A stretch of 64,000 nucleotides of DNA from DATAGF01 sp963834875 (GTDB taxonomy: Bacteria; Actinomycetota; Thermoleophilia; Miltoncostaeales; Miltoncostaeaceae), in the NCBI GenBank assembly GCA_963834875.1, contig CAWIDG010000027.1, positions 310,001-374,000 of the forward strand, read 5' to 3'. The notes below the pieces were generated by a model. It saw only the letters and a program-made list of their open reading frames with translations. It ran no database searches and had not been told where the DNA came from. This document shows, in pieces, positions 34,930-44,928 of the stretch (the stretch's first letter is position 1; each line of letters opens with the position of its first letter). A program made the translations under genes and the position numbers.

Positions 34930-35636
34930 GTGCTGCGGCGCATCGGCCCGGACGCGCTCCCGCCGCACGAGGCCGTCGCCCGGCCCGTCGACCTGCTGCA
35001 GGTCGATGCCGGCCGGCGGGCCGCCGGTCGCCTCGTGGTCGACCGTCACCGCGCCGTGCCTCGTCCTCGGTCGATCGGGCGCACGACACGGCCGCGATCG
35101 AGGCCGCCGCGCGCGCGGAGGGGCTGCCGGTGCTGCGGCGCTCGTCGGGCGGCGGGCCGGTGCTCTGGGACACGGGCCTGCTGGCGCTCGACGTCGTGCT
35201 GCCGCGCGGCCACCCGCTGGAGGCGCGCGACGTCACCGAGGCGTACCGCTGGCTCGGCGACGCGCTCGCGGGCGGGCTGCGCCTGCTCGGGGTCCCGGAC
35301 GTCGAGGTGGTGCAGGTGCCGCGCGCGCGGGCCGCGCGAGCCCCGGCCCGGCCGACGTCGCCTGCTTCGGCGGGCTGTCGCCGTACGAGGTGCTCGCGGG
35401 CGGGCGCAAGGCCGTGGGGCTGTCGCAGGCGCGGCGGCGCCAGGGCACGCTGCTGCAGGCCGGCGTGCTGCTGGACCTCGACGCCGCCCGGCTCGCCCGC
35501 CTGCTGGGCGGCGGGGACCGGCTCGCCGCAGACCTGGCCGCCGCCGCGGCCGGCCTGCGTGAGCTCGTCCCCGGCGTCGAGCCGGACGACGTGGCCGCGG
35601 CGGTCGACCCCCTCCTGGCGTCCGCCGCGCGGCTAG
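34930..35636 (+). CDS. Lipoate-protein ligase A-like protein (several frameshifts)
   Basis: About 235 residues scattered over three frames. Pieces in order: LRRIGPDALPPHEAVARPVD (34930-), TVTAPCLVLGRS (about 35040-35080), IEAAARAEGLPVLRRSSGGG and PVLWDTGLLALDVVLP (35098-35210), then, after a shift near 35345, CFGGLSPYEVLAGGRKAVGL to the end. VLGRS, RRSSGGGPV and the KAVGL lysine are the family's ATP/lipoate-binding landmarks. It would attach lipoate or octanoate to the two lipoyl domains encoded just upstream. At least three shifts in 700 bases suggest either sequence errors or a dying gene. It ends against the convergent VOC gene. Confidence 0.6.
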
Positions 35637-36028
35637 GGGCGGATCTCCTGGACGGCCCAGCCGTTGCCGTCCGGATCGCGGAAGAAGATGAACCGGTAGC
35701 CCACGGAGCCGGGAGGCCCCAGCTCTTGGATCTCGCCCACCTCGACGCCGCGGCCGGCGAGGTCCGCCACCGCCGCGTCCATGTCCGTGACCACGAGCTG
35801 CAGCCCCTTCAGCGAGCCGGGCTCCATCTCGGCGAGCCCGGTGCCGATCACGATCGAGCAGGCCGACCCGCGAGGGGTGAGCTGGACGACGCGGACGCCC
35901 TCGGCGGGCTCGGAGTCGTGGTCGAGGACGAAGCCCATCCGGTCGGTGTAGAAGGCCTTGGCGCGGTCCACGTCGGCGACGGGCACCACGACGACCTCCA
36001 GCCGGTAGTCGAGCGAGGCCGCCGTCAT
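35633..36028 (-). CDS. VOC-family protein
   Basis: 131 residues: VVVPVADVDRAKAFYTDRMGF opens the first half, and LQLVVTDMDAAVADLAGRGV and FIFFRDPDGNGWAVQEIRP the second. This is a single-chain glyoxalase-fold protein of the bleomycin-resistance/dioxygenase superfamily. The start overlaps the stop of the ArsR-type regulator (ATGA), a very common actinobacterial pair in which the regulator controls the VOC enzyme. Substrate unknown. Confidence 0.8.
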   Translation of the reverse strand: MTAASLDYRLEVVVVPVADVDRAKAFYTDRMGFVLDHDSEPAEGVRVVQLTPRGSACSIVIGTGLAEMEPGSLKGLQLVVTDMDAAVADLAGRGVEVGEIQELGPPGSVGYRFIFFRDPDGNGWAVQEIRP

Positions 36029-36285
36029 GCCAGGTGCTCGCCGAGGTCGGTGAGCGTGAGGACGCTGACCGCGCCCTCGTGCCAGGCGCCCTCGGCGGGC
36101 TCCTCCAGCACGAGGCGCTCGGGCTCGAGCACCTTGAGGTGCTTCGAGACGGCCTGCAGGGTGATGGGGAACGGCTCTGCCAGCTGGTTCACCGTCGCCT
36201 CGCCCTCCGCCAGCCGCGCCAGTATCGCGCGGCGTGTCGGATCGGCGAGGGCGGCGAACGTGATGGTGAGCTGGTCGGCCGTCAC
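36025..36285 (-). CDS. ArsR-family regulator (short)
   Basis: 86 residues. The helix-turn-helix is complete: LADPTRRAILARLAEGEATVNQLAEPFPITLQAVSKHLKVLE. The protein ends soon after the wing, where relatives usually continue about 20 residues with an R-rich helix, so it is short or has a hidden shift. The start is GTG 36285 and the stop is coupled to the VOC gene. The metal-binding cysteines of true ArsR/SmtB sensors are absent, so it belongs to the metal-independent group that pairs with VOC or SRPBCC enzymes. Confidence 0.75.
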   Translation of the reverse strand: MTADQLTITFAALADPTRRAILARLAEGEATVNQLAEPFPITLQAVSKHLKVLEPERLVLEEPAEGAWHEGAVSVLTLTDLGEHLA

Positions 36286-36306
36286 GGCGTGATACCTGCT
36301 TGGTCG

Positions 36307-36324
36307 ATCAACTTATTGGTTGAA
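36307..36324. promoter_or_regulatory. Candidate ArsR operator
   Basis: ATCAAC-TTATTG-GTTGAA is an 18-base near-palindrome 22 bases upstream of the ArsR start, in a short A+T-richer island. Such (A)TCAAC...GTTGA boxes are typical of the ArsR subgroup paired with VOC or SRPBCC enzymes, so autoregulation is likely. Confidence 0.55.
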
Positions 36325-36426
36325 CTCTACGCCGGGGCGCTCCCTGTCAAGCCGGGTCGGCCGCCGTCGTCTATTGTTCGATGAGCACCGTACGGCAGTC
36401 GTCGGACGTAAGATCGCCGTCAAACG

Positions 36427-36742
36427 ATGCGCCGGAACCCCTCGCCCGAGCTCGTGACCGTGCTGCAGGCGCTGTCGGATCCCGTGCGGCTGGAGATCGT
36501 GCGCCAGCTCGCCGAGCTGCGACGAGAGCTCGGGGCTCGCCTGCGGCCAGATCGAGCTCGAGGTGACCAAGTCGACCGCGAGCCACCACCTCAAGACGCT
36601 CCGCAACGCGGGCATCACCGCCGAGCGCGAGGAGGGGACGCGCAAGTACACCTGGCTGCGCAGGGCGGAGCTCGAGGAGCGTTACCCCGGCCTGCTCGAC
36701 GCCGTCCTGCACGCCGCGAAGGCGGGGGCGCCGGTCAGCTGA
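36427..36742 (+). CDS. ArsR-type winged-helix regulator (frameshifted)
   Basis: About 105 residues across one shift near 36520. The first frame gives SPELVTVLQALSDPVRLEIVRQL; the second gives CGQIELEVTKSTASHHLKTL with the recognition helix, then AGITAEREEGTRKYTWLRRA, the wing. Together they form a full ArsR-type HTH lacking metal-binding cysteines apart from one. Its promoter region is shared with the divergent ArsR/VOC pair. It ends seven bases into the convergent oxidoreductase gene. Confidence 0.65.
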
Positions 36743-37768
36743 GCGGCAGGGGTGGCTGCAGCAGGTGGCTGGAGCGCAGCACCTCGATCCTCGTCACCCA
36801 CTTGACCCACGCGAAGCCCCGGTGGCCAGGCACGACGAGCCTCGCGGGCGCCCCGTGGCCGCGGCTGAGCGGCCGGCCGGCGACCGCGGTCGCCAGCAGC
36901 AGCGCGGCGGCGTGGTCGAGGTCGAAGCGGCGCCGGTAGCCGGTGGCCGAGTGCACCTCGACGCTGCTCGCGCCGGCGCGCACCCCCGCCAGGGCGAGCA
37001 CCCGCTCCAGGCGCACCCCGGTCCAGACCTGACGCGTGTACCAGCCGCCGGTGCAGTCGAGGGTCGCCTCCTCGGACTCCTGCGGCAGGGCGCGCAGCTC
37101 CGCAAGCCGTAGGGCGACCGGGCGGTCGACCGCCCCCTCGACGACCAGCCGCCACGCGTCGGGATCGATCGCGGGCGGCGTCGTCGTCCAGCCAGCTCGT
37201 CACCGGGAAGCGGCCGCCGAGGCTCGCCGGCCTCGTAGGAGCCCGTGTAGCGGCGCCGGCTTCCGGGCGTGCCGAGGAGGGCCTGTGCCGTCCGCTCGAC
37301 CTGCCAGACGGCGAGGCCGGCGACGGCGACCGCGGCCATCCGCAGCACCGCCGCCCGGTCGGCGGCGCGCGGGACGCGCGCGACCCAGCGGCGGTCGAGG
37401 GCGTGCCAGCCGACCAGCGCCGCCAGCACAAGGGCGAGGTAGGCGTGCAGGTTGATCCCGCTGATCCCGAGCACCGCGTAGCGGCCCGCGACGATCCAGA
37501 CGAGCCCGGTCGTCAGCACCGCCGCCAGCAGGAGCACCATCCCCGCCAGCGCGACCCGCGCGGCGCCGAGGCCGGGGCGCCGCCGCACCGCGTCCCACAC
37601 GACGGCCGCCTTGGAGAACAGCACGACCAGGATCGCGTAGGCGCCGATCGCGTGGACCCAGATCGCGACGCGCACGCCCGCCGGCGGGGCGAGCAGGGAG
37701 GCGAGGCCGCTTCCGACCTGGACGGCCACCAGGCCCAGCAGCGCCAGGTTGGCCCACGGGTGCCTCAC
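36735..37768 (-). CDS. Membrane-anchored molybdopterin oxidoreductase, sulfite-oxidase type (frameshifted)
   Basis: About 345 residues after joining three frames (shifts near 37215 and 37175). The N-terminal 170 residues have four membrane helices with candidate haem-ligand histidines (IWVHAIGAYAILVVL, INLHAYLALVLAAL, GWHALDRRW), like a cytochrome b561-type domain. The C-terminal part is the MPT domain of the sulfite oxidase/MsrP family: WRLVVEGAVDRPVALRLAEL, TLDCTGGWYT with the cysteine that binds molybdenum, and GHGAPARLVVPGHRGFAWVKW. A fused b-type anchor would let electrons exchange with the quinone pool. No signal for Tat export is seen because the anchor comes first. Confidence 0.7.
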
Positions 37769-37833
37769 CCCTCCCAGGGTAGGCCAGCCCGGCCGAGGCA
37801 GGGACCGGGAGGGCCGCGTTTAATATCGCAGCG

Positions 37834-39019
37834 GTGGAGACCGCGGACGACCACCGGATCCGCCGGCGCGAGGAACAGCGGCGGCGCCTGCGCCGCCGGC
37901 GCCAGGCCGCGCTCGCCCTGCTCGGGCTGATGATCGTCGCGGTGGTCACGACGGCGATGATGCGCTCGGGCTCGTCCGAGGACGCCGAGGCGGGCGACGC
38001 CGGCGCCCCGGGCGCGCAGGGGGCCGCCGCGGCGCCACCCGCACCGCCGGTCGCACGACGCCGAGCCGGTCCGGGTGACGGCGGTCGGCGACACGGTCAT
38101 GGGCAGCCTGCCCTACGGCCTGCCGCCGGACGGCGGGGCCTCGTTCTTCGCCGAGGTCGACGACCTGCTCGCCGGCGACGTGGTGCTCGGGAACCTGGAG
38201 GGCACCCTCGCCACCGGCGGCGTCTCGAAGTGCGGCTCCGGCAGCCCCAACTGCTTCGCGTTCCGCACGCCGCCGTCCTACGCCCGCCACATCAAGGACG
38301 CCGGGTTCACCGTGATGAACCTGGCGAACAACCACGCCAACGACTTCGGCCCCTCGGCCCTGCGCGAGACCGTCGCGGCGCTGTCGCGCGTCGGGCTGCG
38401 CAGCACGGGCCGCAAGGGCACCGTCGCCGTGCAGAAGGCCGGCGGCCAGCGCGTGGCGATCCTCGGGTTCACCTCGTACGAGTACGCCGACCCGCTGCTG
38501 GACATCCCGCAGGCGCGCCGGCGGGTGCGGGAGGCGGCGCGGAAGGCCGAGATCGTGATCGTCACCTTCCACGGCGGGGCGGAGGGGAGCGACAAGACCC
38601 ACGTCCCGCGCGGCGCCGAGTACTTCTTCGGCGAGAACCGCGGCGATCTGCGGACCTTCTCCAAGGCGGTCGTCGACGCCGGCGCCGACCTCGTGATCGG
38701 CCACGGGCCGCACGTCCTGCGCGGCATGGAGGTCTACAAGGGCCGGCTGATCGCCTACAGCCTCGGCAACTTCGGCGGCTACGAGGTCTTCGGGCTGAGC
38801 CCGGTGACGGCGACCAGCATGGTGCTCAAGGTCACGCTGGAGCCCGACGGCCGCCTGCGCCGCGCGCGCATCCACCCCACCCAGCTCGTCGGCGCCGGCA
38901 CCCCGGCGCCGGGAGGCAACGCGATCTCCATGGTGCGCGACCTGTCGCAGCAGGACTTCGGCGCGCGGGCCCCCCGCATCGGCGCGGGCGGCGTGATCAC
39001 CCCTCCGCGGTCGGGCTGA
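37834..39019 (+). CDS. CapA-family (poly-gamma-glutamate-type) metallophosphatase (frameshifted)
   Basis: About 395 residues. A basic N-terminus (IRRREEQRRRLRRRRQ) and one membrane helix (ALALLGLMIVAVVTTAMM) lead, after a shift near 38051, to the CapA domain: AVGDTVMGSLPYG, LGNLEGTLA, VMNLANNHANDFG, IVTFHGGAEG, DLVIGHGPHVLRG and YSLGNF, the five blocks of the calcineurin-like fold with the metal ligands D, N, H and H. The domain faces outward. CapA proteins are linked to gamma-glutamate capsules, but here there are no capB/C genes, so a role in another envelope polymer is equally possible. Confidence 0.75.
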
Positions 39020-40687
39020 GCGGGTAGCCGACGGGGGGCGTGCGCCCCTCGACGCCCACCACGAGCGCCGCCGGGCCGCCGGCCGCCCGGCGCCAGAGGT
39101 CGGCGAAGGCATCGGGCAGGTCGGCCCGCCGCTCGACCCTGGCCGCCGAGGCGCCGTAGCCCCGGCAGATCTCCTCGAGGTCGAGGGGCGGGTCCGTCAG
39201 CGCGAGCCCCGGCCAGGCGCCCTCCGGCCGGCCGGTGAGGCCCTCGAGGCCGGCGCGCAGGATCTCGTACCCGCGGTTGTCGGCGACGACGAGGGCGAGG
39301 CCGAGGCCCTCGTGGGCGGCGGTCCACAGGGCCTGGGCGCCGAAGAGGAGGCCGCCGTCGCCCTGCAGGGCCATGACGCGCCGGCCGGGATCGGCGAGCT
39401 TGGCGCCGACGGCCGCGGGGAGGCCCCAGCCGAGGGCGCTCCCGCGGTGGGCGAGCCACGTCGCCGGCGTGCGGCGCGCAGATCACCGACCGCAGCGCCC
39501 GGGCCGAGGTGAGCGCCTCCTCGACGACGAGATCGCGCGGGCCGGCCGCGGCGGCGACGGCCTGGGCGAACGCGGAGGGGCTCACCCGCTCCCCGCCAGC
39601 GGCACGCGCGACGCGGGCGCGGGCCAGGCGGCGTGCGTCGGCGGCCGCCGCACCCTCGCGCGCCCGGCGGGCGACGGCCTCGGGCGGCGGCGGGCCGAGC
39701 CGGTCGAGCAACCCCACCAGGCCGAGGCCGGGGTCGCCGACGAGGCCCACGGCGGGGGCGTGGACCTTGCCGACCTCGCGCGGGTCGGCCTCCAGGTGGA
39801 CGAGCGCGACCTCGGGCGGCAGGGCCTCGCCCGGCCCCGGGCCGAAGAGGCGGAACACGGGCATCCCCACGGCGAGGACGACGTCGTGGCCGGCGAGCAG
39901 CGGCCCGATCTCGGCCGCGAACGGGGGCAGCGGCCCACGCCAGAGCGGGTGGTCGGTGGGCAGCGGGACCGTCGCCGGGAGGGGCTCGCCGCGGATCGGC
40001 GCGCCCAGGCGCTCGGCGAGCGCCCCGAGCGCCGCCCCCGCGCCCGCGTGGGCCACCGCGTCGCCGGCCAGCACGGCGGGCGCGCGCGCGGCGGCGAGCA
40101 AGGCGGCTCCGCGGTCGAGGGCCGCGGCGTCAGGGGCCGTCGGCGGCGGGGGCGCGACGCGCGCGTGCGGCGCCGGCGCGGGCCCGAGCTGGACGTCCAC
40201 CGGCAGGCTCAGCACGACCGGGCCGCGCGGCGGCGCGAGCGCGGTCGCGATCGCCTCGGCCGTCAGCCGCGGCAGGTCCTCGGGCCGGCGCACCTCCCAC
40301 GCGCCCTTGGCGAGCGGCCGCGCCATGCCGACGACGTCGCCCCCCAGGAAGGGGTCGCCGGGCAGCAGGGACTGCTCCTGCTGGCCGACGGTCACGATCA
40401 GCGGCACCCGGCAGCGGGCGGCGTTGAGGATCCCGGACATCGCGTTCGCCAGGCCGGGCTGGACGTGCACGTTCACCGCCGCGGGCCCGCCCGTCGTCTG
40501 GGCGTAGCCGTCGGCCATCCCCACCGCGGCCGCCTCGTGGAGGGCGAGCACGTAGCCGCACGCGGTCCTGGCGGCCGAGGGCGTCGGTCAGCGGCAGCTC
40601 GGTGGAGCCGGGGTTGCCGAAGAGGAGCGGGATGCCCTGCTCGGCCAGGGCCGCGAGCAGCCAGTCGGCCCCGTTCGCCGCGCTCAC
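38997..40687 (-). CDS. Thiamine-diphosphate enzyme, benzoylformate-decarboxylase/acetolactate-synthase type (frameshifted)
   Basis: About 560 residues in three frames (shifts near 40570 and 39470). The N-terminus is LLFGNPGSTELPLTDAL, then VLALHEAAAVGMADGYAQ, whose glutamate activates the cofactor. The middle domain follows. The C-terminal PP domain has SALGWGLPAAVGAKLADPGRR, LQGDGGLLFGAQALWTAAHE and ADNRGYEIL, the GDG...N thiamine-diphosphate site. GNPGSTELP and the glutamate block are closest to benzoylformate decarboxylase (MdlC) rather than IlvB, but substrate residues cannot be judged. It overlaps CapA convergently by 23 bases and begins seven bases after the clpS stop. Confidence 0.75.
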
Positions 40688-40694
40688 CGTCGGG

Positions 40695-40985
40695 TCAGGC
40701 GAGGGGCGCCATGGTGAGGCCGGCGTCCTTGAGCTGCTCCCAGTAGAGCTCGGCCTGCTCGCGCGGGCCGCTCCAGACCAGCGCCTCGCCGGCGGAGTGG
40801 ATCTTGTGCGCCAGCGCCATCCCCTGCTCGAAGTCGATCCCGGGGATGAACCGCGCGAGGGTGCGCGCCACGTGATCGAACGTGTTGTGGTCGTCGTTGA
40901 GGACGATCACGTGGCAGGGCTCGCCGTGCCCGCTCTCGGGTCCGGTGCGCTCGGTGACCGGCTTGACGGGGGCCTCGGTGCCCAC
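40695..40985 (-). CDS. clpS: ATP-dependent Clp protease adaptor ClpS
   Basis: 96 residues from GTG 40985. The core is CHVIVLNDDHNTFDHVARTL, the conserved N-degron pocket (LNDD and the following residues), then MALAHKIHSAGEALVWSGPREQAELYWEQL, the helix that binds ClpA/ClpC. The N-terminal 25 residues are disordered and Pro/Thr-rich, as usual. It delivers N-end-rule substrates to the Clp ATPase. The gene is separated from the surface-protein array by only about 30 bases, and the frame stays open upstream into that gene, so a normal start call is essential here. Confidence 0.9.
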   Translation of the reverse strand: MGTEAPVKPVTERTGPESGHGEPCHVIVLNDDHNTFDHVARTLARFIPGIDFEQGMALAHKIHSAGEALVWSGPREQAELYWEQLKDAGLTMAPLA

Positions 40986-41014
40986 GGCGCAAGGATACCC
41001 CGGGACCCACCGCG

Positions 41015-42286
41015 CTACCCGGTGACGGCGGGATGACCTGCGCTGGGCGGGACCGTGTGCCGGGTCCTGCACGAGGTCCGTGTCGGCGAGGCCGCTGCCA
41101 GCCAGGCAAGAGCCGCCGGTGACCGGGATCACTGTGCTGCGCACCACCTGCGTCGGGGCCTGCGACTGGACGGCGACGGCGTTCGCACTGGCCACCCGGA
41201 CCCGGTTGACGATCTCTCCACGGGCGCCGGCGGGCACGTCCATGCGCACGTTCAGCGTCCAACGCTGGCCGGGGGCGAGCGAGGCCCGCCTCCAGACGAG
41301 GCCACCAGCGGAGGTTGTCTCGGCTGAGGCCGAGTGGGCGGTGGCGTCCTTCGGCGGGGTGTCGGTGACCACGAGCCGCCGCACCGTGCCCTTGGAGCGG
41401 TTGCGCACCTCGATCCGGTAGGAGGCCGAGCCTCCGGCAAGCGCCCGGAGCGAGCCGAGCTTGGCGACCGAGAGCGCTTGCGGGGTGCGCAGGATCTGGG
41501 CGACCACGGTGTCGCTCACGCCCGGAGCGCCGCCCGACCCTCCGGTGGTCGGCGCCTGGGGCTCGGTCGTCGTGCCCGGCCTGGTGGGCGTCGTCGGCGT
41601 GGTGGGCGTCGTCGGCGGGGTGGGCGTCGTCGGGTGGTAGGAGTAGTAGGAGTGGTGGGCGTCGTCGGCGGGCAGGCGTCGTCGGCGTCTGCGGAAGCTC
41701 CGGGCAGCCGGGCGATTCGAGATTGCGGACCGCCGTCTGAATCCCCGCCTTCATCAGTGCCGGTTGGCGAACGATGGGCCAGCGGCCCGCGAGCGCGAAG
41801 GAGACGGTGCGCTCCTCGCCGTCCTCGTACCCGGTGTCGAACTTGATGGTGTGGTAGTCGGAGCATCGGGGAATTGTCTTTCGGTCCCTCGAACGGCTCG
41901 GTCGTCCGAAGGATGTCGTCCCGCTTGATGTCGGGACAGAGGCCGAGGTACCAGAAGCTGATGGCGGGCGCCGCCCGCTGGTGACCTCGTAGACCCACAC
42001 CTGGGCGCCGGACTCCCCCAAGCGTGGGAAGCGCTGCTTGAGCTCCGGCGGGATCTGCTCTGGGGCGAAGGGCTTCACGCGCAGGAGCTGGACGTTAGCC
42101 GGGGCGTGAGGCTCGGGTCGCTCGCGTCGAAGGGGAACCGGACGGGTCAAAGGGTCCCCCGGCGTAGCTGGGCTGCCCGCTCAGCGACCCAGCCGCCAGC
42201 AGCATGACGAGGGCGGGGACGGCCACGACGGCTGCCACCCCCTCCGGCCACACCAGCGAAGCGTCTGCGCCGCATTGCCTAGCCAT
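41015..42286 (-). CDS. Secreted DUF11-type surface protein, array member 1 (frameshifted)
   Basis: Reconstructed over five or more frame changes, about 420 residues from ATG 42286. An N-terminal membrane/signal segment (VAAVVAVPALVMLLAAGSL) precedes a unique domain (RVKPFAPEQIPPELKQRFPR, LGESGAQVWVYEV, SDYHTIKFDTGYEDGEERTV). A Thr/Pro hinge (TTPTTPTTP) follows, then a DUF11-like repeat domain (SVAKLGSLRALAGGSASYRI, VRNRSKGTVRRLVVTDTPP, TLNVRMDVPAGARGEIVNRV). The C-terminus spells ADTDLVQDPAHGPAQ with the shared tail in shifted frame, ending AVTG at 41015. Unlike the others it has no VWA domain. An extracellular, possibly adhesive role is likely. Confidence 0.6.
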
Positions 42287-42289
42287 ATA

Positions 42290-42792
42290 GAACGTCCCGT
42301 TGGCGGCGCAAGCAACGCCTTGCCACTCGCCGGGACGGAAACCGGCCGGGGCAGGGCGACGAGCGCACCACGTCGATCCCGCGGCGCGCCGGCAGCCTCG
42401 GGTTGGGTGCGGGCTGAGTGACGCGCAGCCCGGCGTCGAGGACGAACGGGGACGTTCAACCTCTGGGTGCAGGCGGGCAGGAAGGCGCCGTAGGGGGTGA
42501 ACGCGATGTCGTAGCTGCCCGGCGGGCCGGGAGCCGTCACGTCGAAGTTCGCCGTCGCGGTTCGCCGGAGCGCTGCGTGGCCGGGGTGTCGATGCAGCGG
42601 GTCACGGTCTCCCCGCCGCCATTGGGTGAAGGTCACGCCCGAGCAGCGCCAGACCTGCCCCGAGGCTGAGGTCCACCGACACGGAGGCGGGCAGGACGCT
42701 GGCGGGCGGGCTCGAGGTGCTCGTGACGTCCCCTCGATCGTCGCGCCCGTCACCGTCGCCCCGGCCGCCACGCCCTGAAGGGCGGCGACCAC
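42290..42792 (-). pseudogene. Truncated copy of the VWA surface protein, array member 2
   Basis: Homology to the N-terminus of the larger array members begins abruptly eight bases after the member 3 stop, at VVAALQGVAAGATVTGATIEG. That is the last third of a signal peptide, without its basic start. It continues with ANFDVTAPGPPGSYDIAFTP and a stretch corresponding to LRVTQPAPNPRLPARRGIDVV, where the VWA domain should open. It then breaks off before member 1. Both ends are missing, so this looks like the scar of a deletion or unequal recombination between tandem copies. Several shifts are also present. Confidence 0.6.
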
Positions 42793-42799
42793 CGCGCGC

Positions 42800-44820
42800 C
42801 TAGCCGGTGACAGGCGGGATGACCCTCCGCTGGGCGAGGACGCGCAGCCGCGTGTCGGCGTAAGCGTGGACCGTGTCCGCGTTGTCGGCGCTCGCGAGCG
42901 ACGGTGTTGTGCTTCTTGCCGGGGGTCCCGCTGACGATGCGCACCGTGCCGCGGACCGTGCGGCTCTCGCCGGGGGCCAGCGTCCCGATGCTCCAGGTGG
43001 CGCTGCCGCCTGCCAGGAGCGCCTGCGAGACGTGCTCTGCAGGCCGTTGAGACCGATCGCGCCGGGCGGGATGTCACGCAGTTGGACGTTCTCTGCCGGG
43101 ATCGGGCCCACGTTGGTGACGGTCAGCGAGAAGGCGATGCGCTGTCCGACGCGGGCGGTCGCGGGCGCCGTCTTCTCGACCTTCGAGCTGGTGTGTGTCC
43201 GGGGAAGGGCGTCGGCGGCGGCGGGGCCGGGAGGCGTAAGCGGGTCGGGGGGCTCGGGCGGGCCGGCGATGCGTCGGTTGCGGACCGTGCACGTGGCCCA
43301 CTCCTGGGGCCCGAGCACGCCTGTCTTGATGGCGGTCGGTCGTGTGCTCCGGAACGTGCGCAAGGGGGTCCGTCCCACAAGGTTCTCTTCGCAGACCGCC
43401 TCGACGAACGCATAGTTCGGCTGCACGGCCTCCGTGATCGAAACCGTGCTCGTCGCCTCTCGATCGTCGGGCCTCCACTGGAACTTGGCCACGCCGGAGG
43501 GTCCAGTGGTCGCCGTGCGCTCGTTCGGCGGCGCACGCCCCGGCTTCGGCGCGAGCCAGGCGAAGCCCTCGGGGTCGGTCTCGACGGTCGCGGTGAACTG
43601 CCAGCCCGGATCTGGCTGGTAGCCGTTGCCGTCGCCCTCGGTCGACCAGCTTGGTGATCGTGACCGAGGACTGGCAGAGCTCGTTCGGCGATGTCCTGCA
43701 GGGCCTGCTCCAGATCGGCGAACTCCTTGACTCGCGTGAAGTCGGCGGTCCTGAGGTTGTCGCTCAAGTCAACGTACTCGTCGGGGCCCGAAACTGCCGT
43801 GAGGCGGCGGGCGCTGATGTCGTCGGTCACGGCGGCCCCGACGCCGACGACGAAGACGTGCGACCCCACGCCCTGTGGGGTCCTTGACCGTCGTCGGCCT
43901 CGGTGGGCGGCCTTCGTGAGCGCCAGCGCCTCGCCCGCGACGAGGCCGGTCTCGGTCCGCTCGAAGCTGTTCCGCGCGGTCGGGTCGCCGTCGGTGACGA
44001 AGACCACTAGAGGGGCCCTCCGGATGCTTGTTCGTCTCCTTCGCCTCGCGGAAGGCGTCCTCCCAGTTGGTCCACCCGTTGGGGACTGTACTGGATGTGT
44101 TCGATGTACGGGAAGAACGTATTCGTCGATCGAGGTTGGCGTGACCTCCGTGTAGTCGATCTGCTCGTTGCGCAGTGGTGCTGAAGTCGATGATCGCGAG
44201 GCTCGAGCCGGTCCCGTCGAGCGCGTTCACGAACGCCTTCGCCGCGCTTCCTTCACGGCGCCGGTGGCCCCGGACGTGCCGATCGAGCCGGACTCGTCGA
44301 GGATCAGCTGGACGTCGATGCCGCAGCGGGGCGCAAGGCCCGGGTTCGCTGCCGGCTGCGTGACGTTCACGGCCTTGTCGAGGGGGAGATTGGGGGGGGC
44401 TTGCGTTCCCGCGGTCCCGGTGCAGCCCTTCGCGCCGTTGGGCAGGAAGCCCGCGTCGTAGGCACCCGCCGTCCCGGGCGCCGTCACGTTGAAGAGCGCC
44501 TGCCTGATGCCCTCCTGCCGGTGGGGGTCGTGGTCGACGCACGTCGAGGTGGCCGTGCCGGGCGGATCGGATTTGAGCTCGTACCGCGTGGCGCTCCACG
44601 TGTCCGGGGACGTGACATTGGCAACGACGAACGCCCTGAAGACGCCGCCTGGAGGCGAGGAGACGCTGGTCACGGAATCGGTGTCGCCGTTCGACGAGAC
44701 GTTCAGGGAGGCGTTGGTCGCCGTGAGCGCGCCCATCGCCGCGCCCTGCCAGGCCGCCAGCGCGGCGACGAAGGCTGCGAGGGCGAGGACCACCCGGATC
44801 CGGCGGGGGCGGCTGGGCAT
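42800..44820 (-). CDS. Secreted VWA/DUF11 surface protein, array member 3 (frameshifted)
   Basis: About 670 residues from ATG 44820 over at least eight frame changes. The signal peptide is RRIRVVLALAAFVAALAAWQG. A beta-rich head leads to the VWA domain, opening CGIDVQLILDESGSIGTSGA with the MIDAS DxSxS motif intact, then FVTDGDPTARNSFERTETGL and HVFVVGVGAAVTDD. A Cys-rich/prealbumin-like segment (VTITKLVDEGDGNGYQPDPG) follows, then the DUF11 repeat (RIAFSLTVTNVGPIPAENVQ). It ends with YADTRLRVLAQRRVIPPVTG. The MIDAS motif suggests metal-dependent ligand binding outside the cell. No membrane anchor follows the tail. Confidence 0.65.
43073..43144. repeat. Near-identical 72-base segment, copy in array member 3
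   Basis: GTCACGCAGTTGGACGTTCT begins a 72-base stretch repeated with about three mismatches at 45205-45276. It encodes the TNVGPIPAENVQLRD part of the DUF11 domain. Much higher identity here than in flanking parts suggests recent duplication or gene conversion. Confidence 0.8.
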
Positions 44821-44928
44821 CACGGAGGAACGTAAACGATGTAACGAGCTGCTGGCCACGTCGCCCGGCGGGAACGGCCGTTGCAGGCCCCTGGGCGGCG
44901 GCCGTCCAGCCGAGGCTTGACCGCGCGC

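Noticed and set aside
40695..41519. A fused DUF11-ClpS protein, because the frame is open through both
   Set aside because: The DUF11 protein's shared tail and stop (41015) appear in a shifted frame, and ClpS has its own GTG start with the full domain; the open frame is a consequence of indels.
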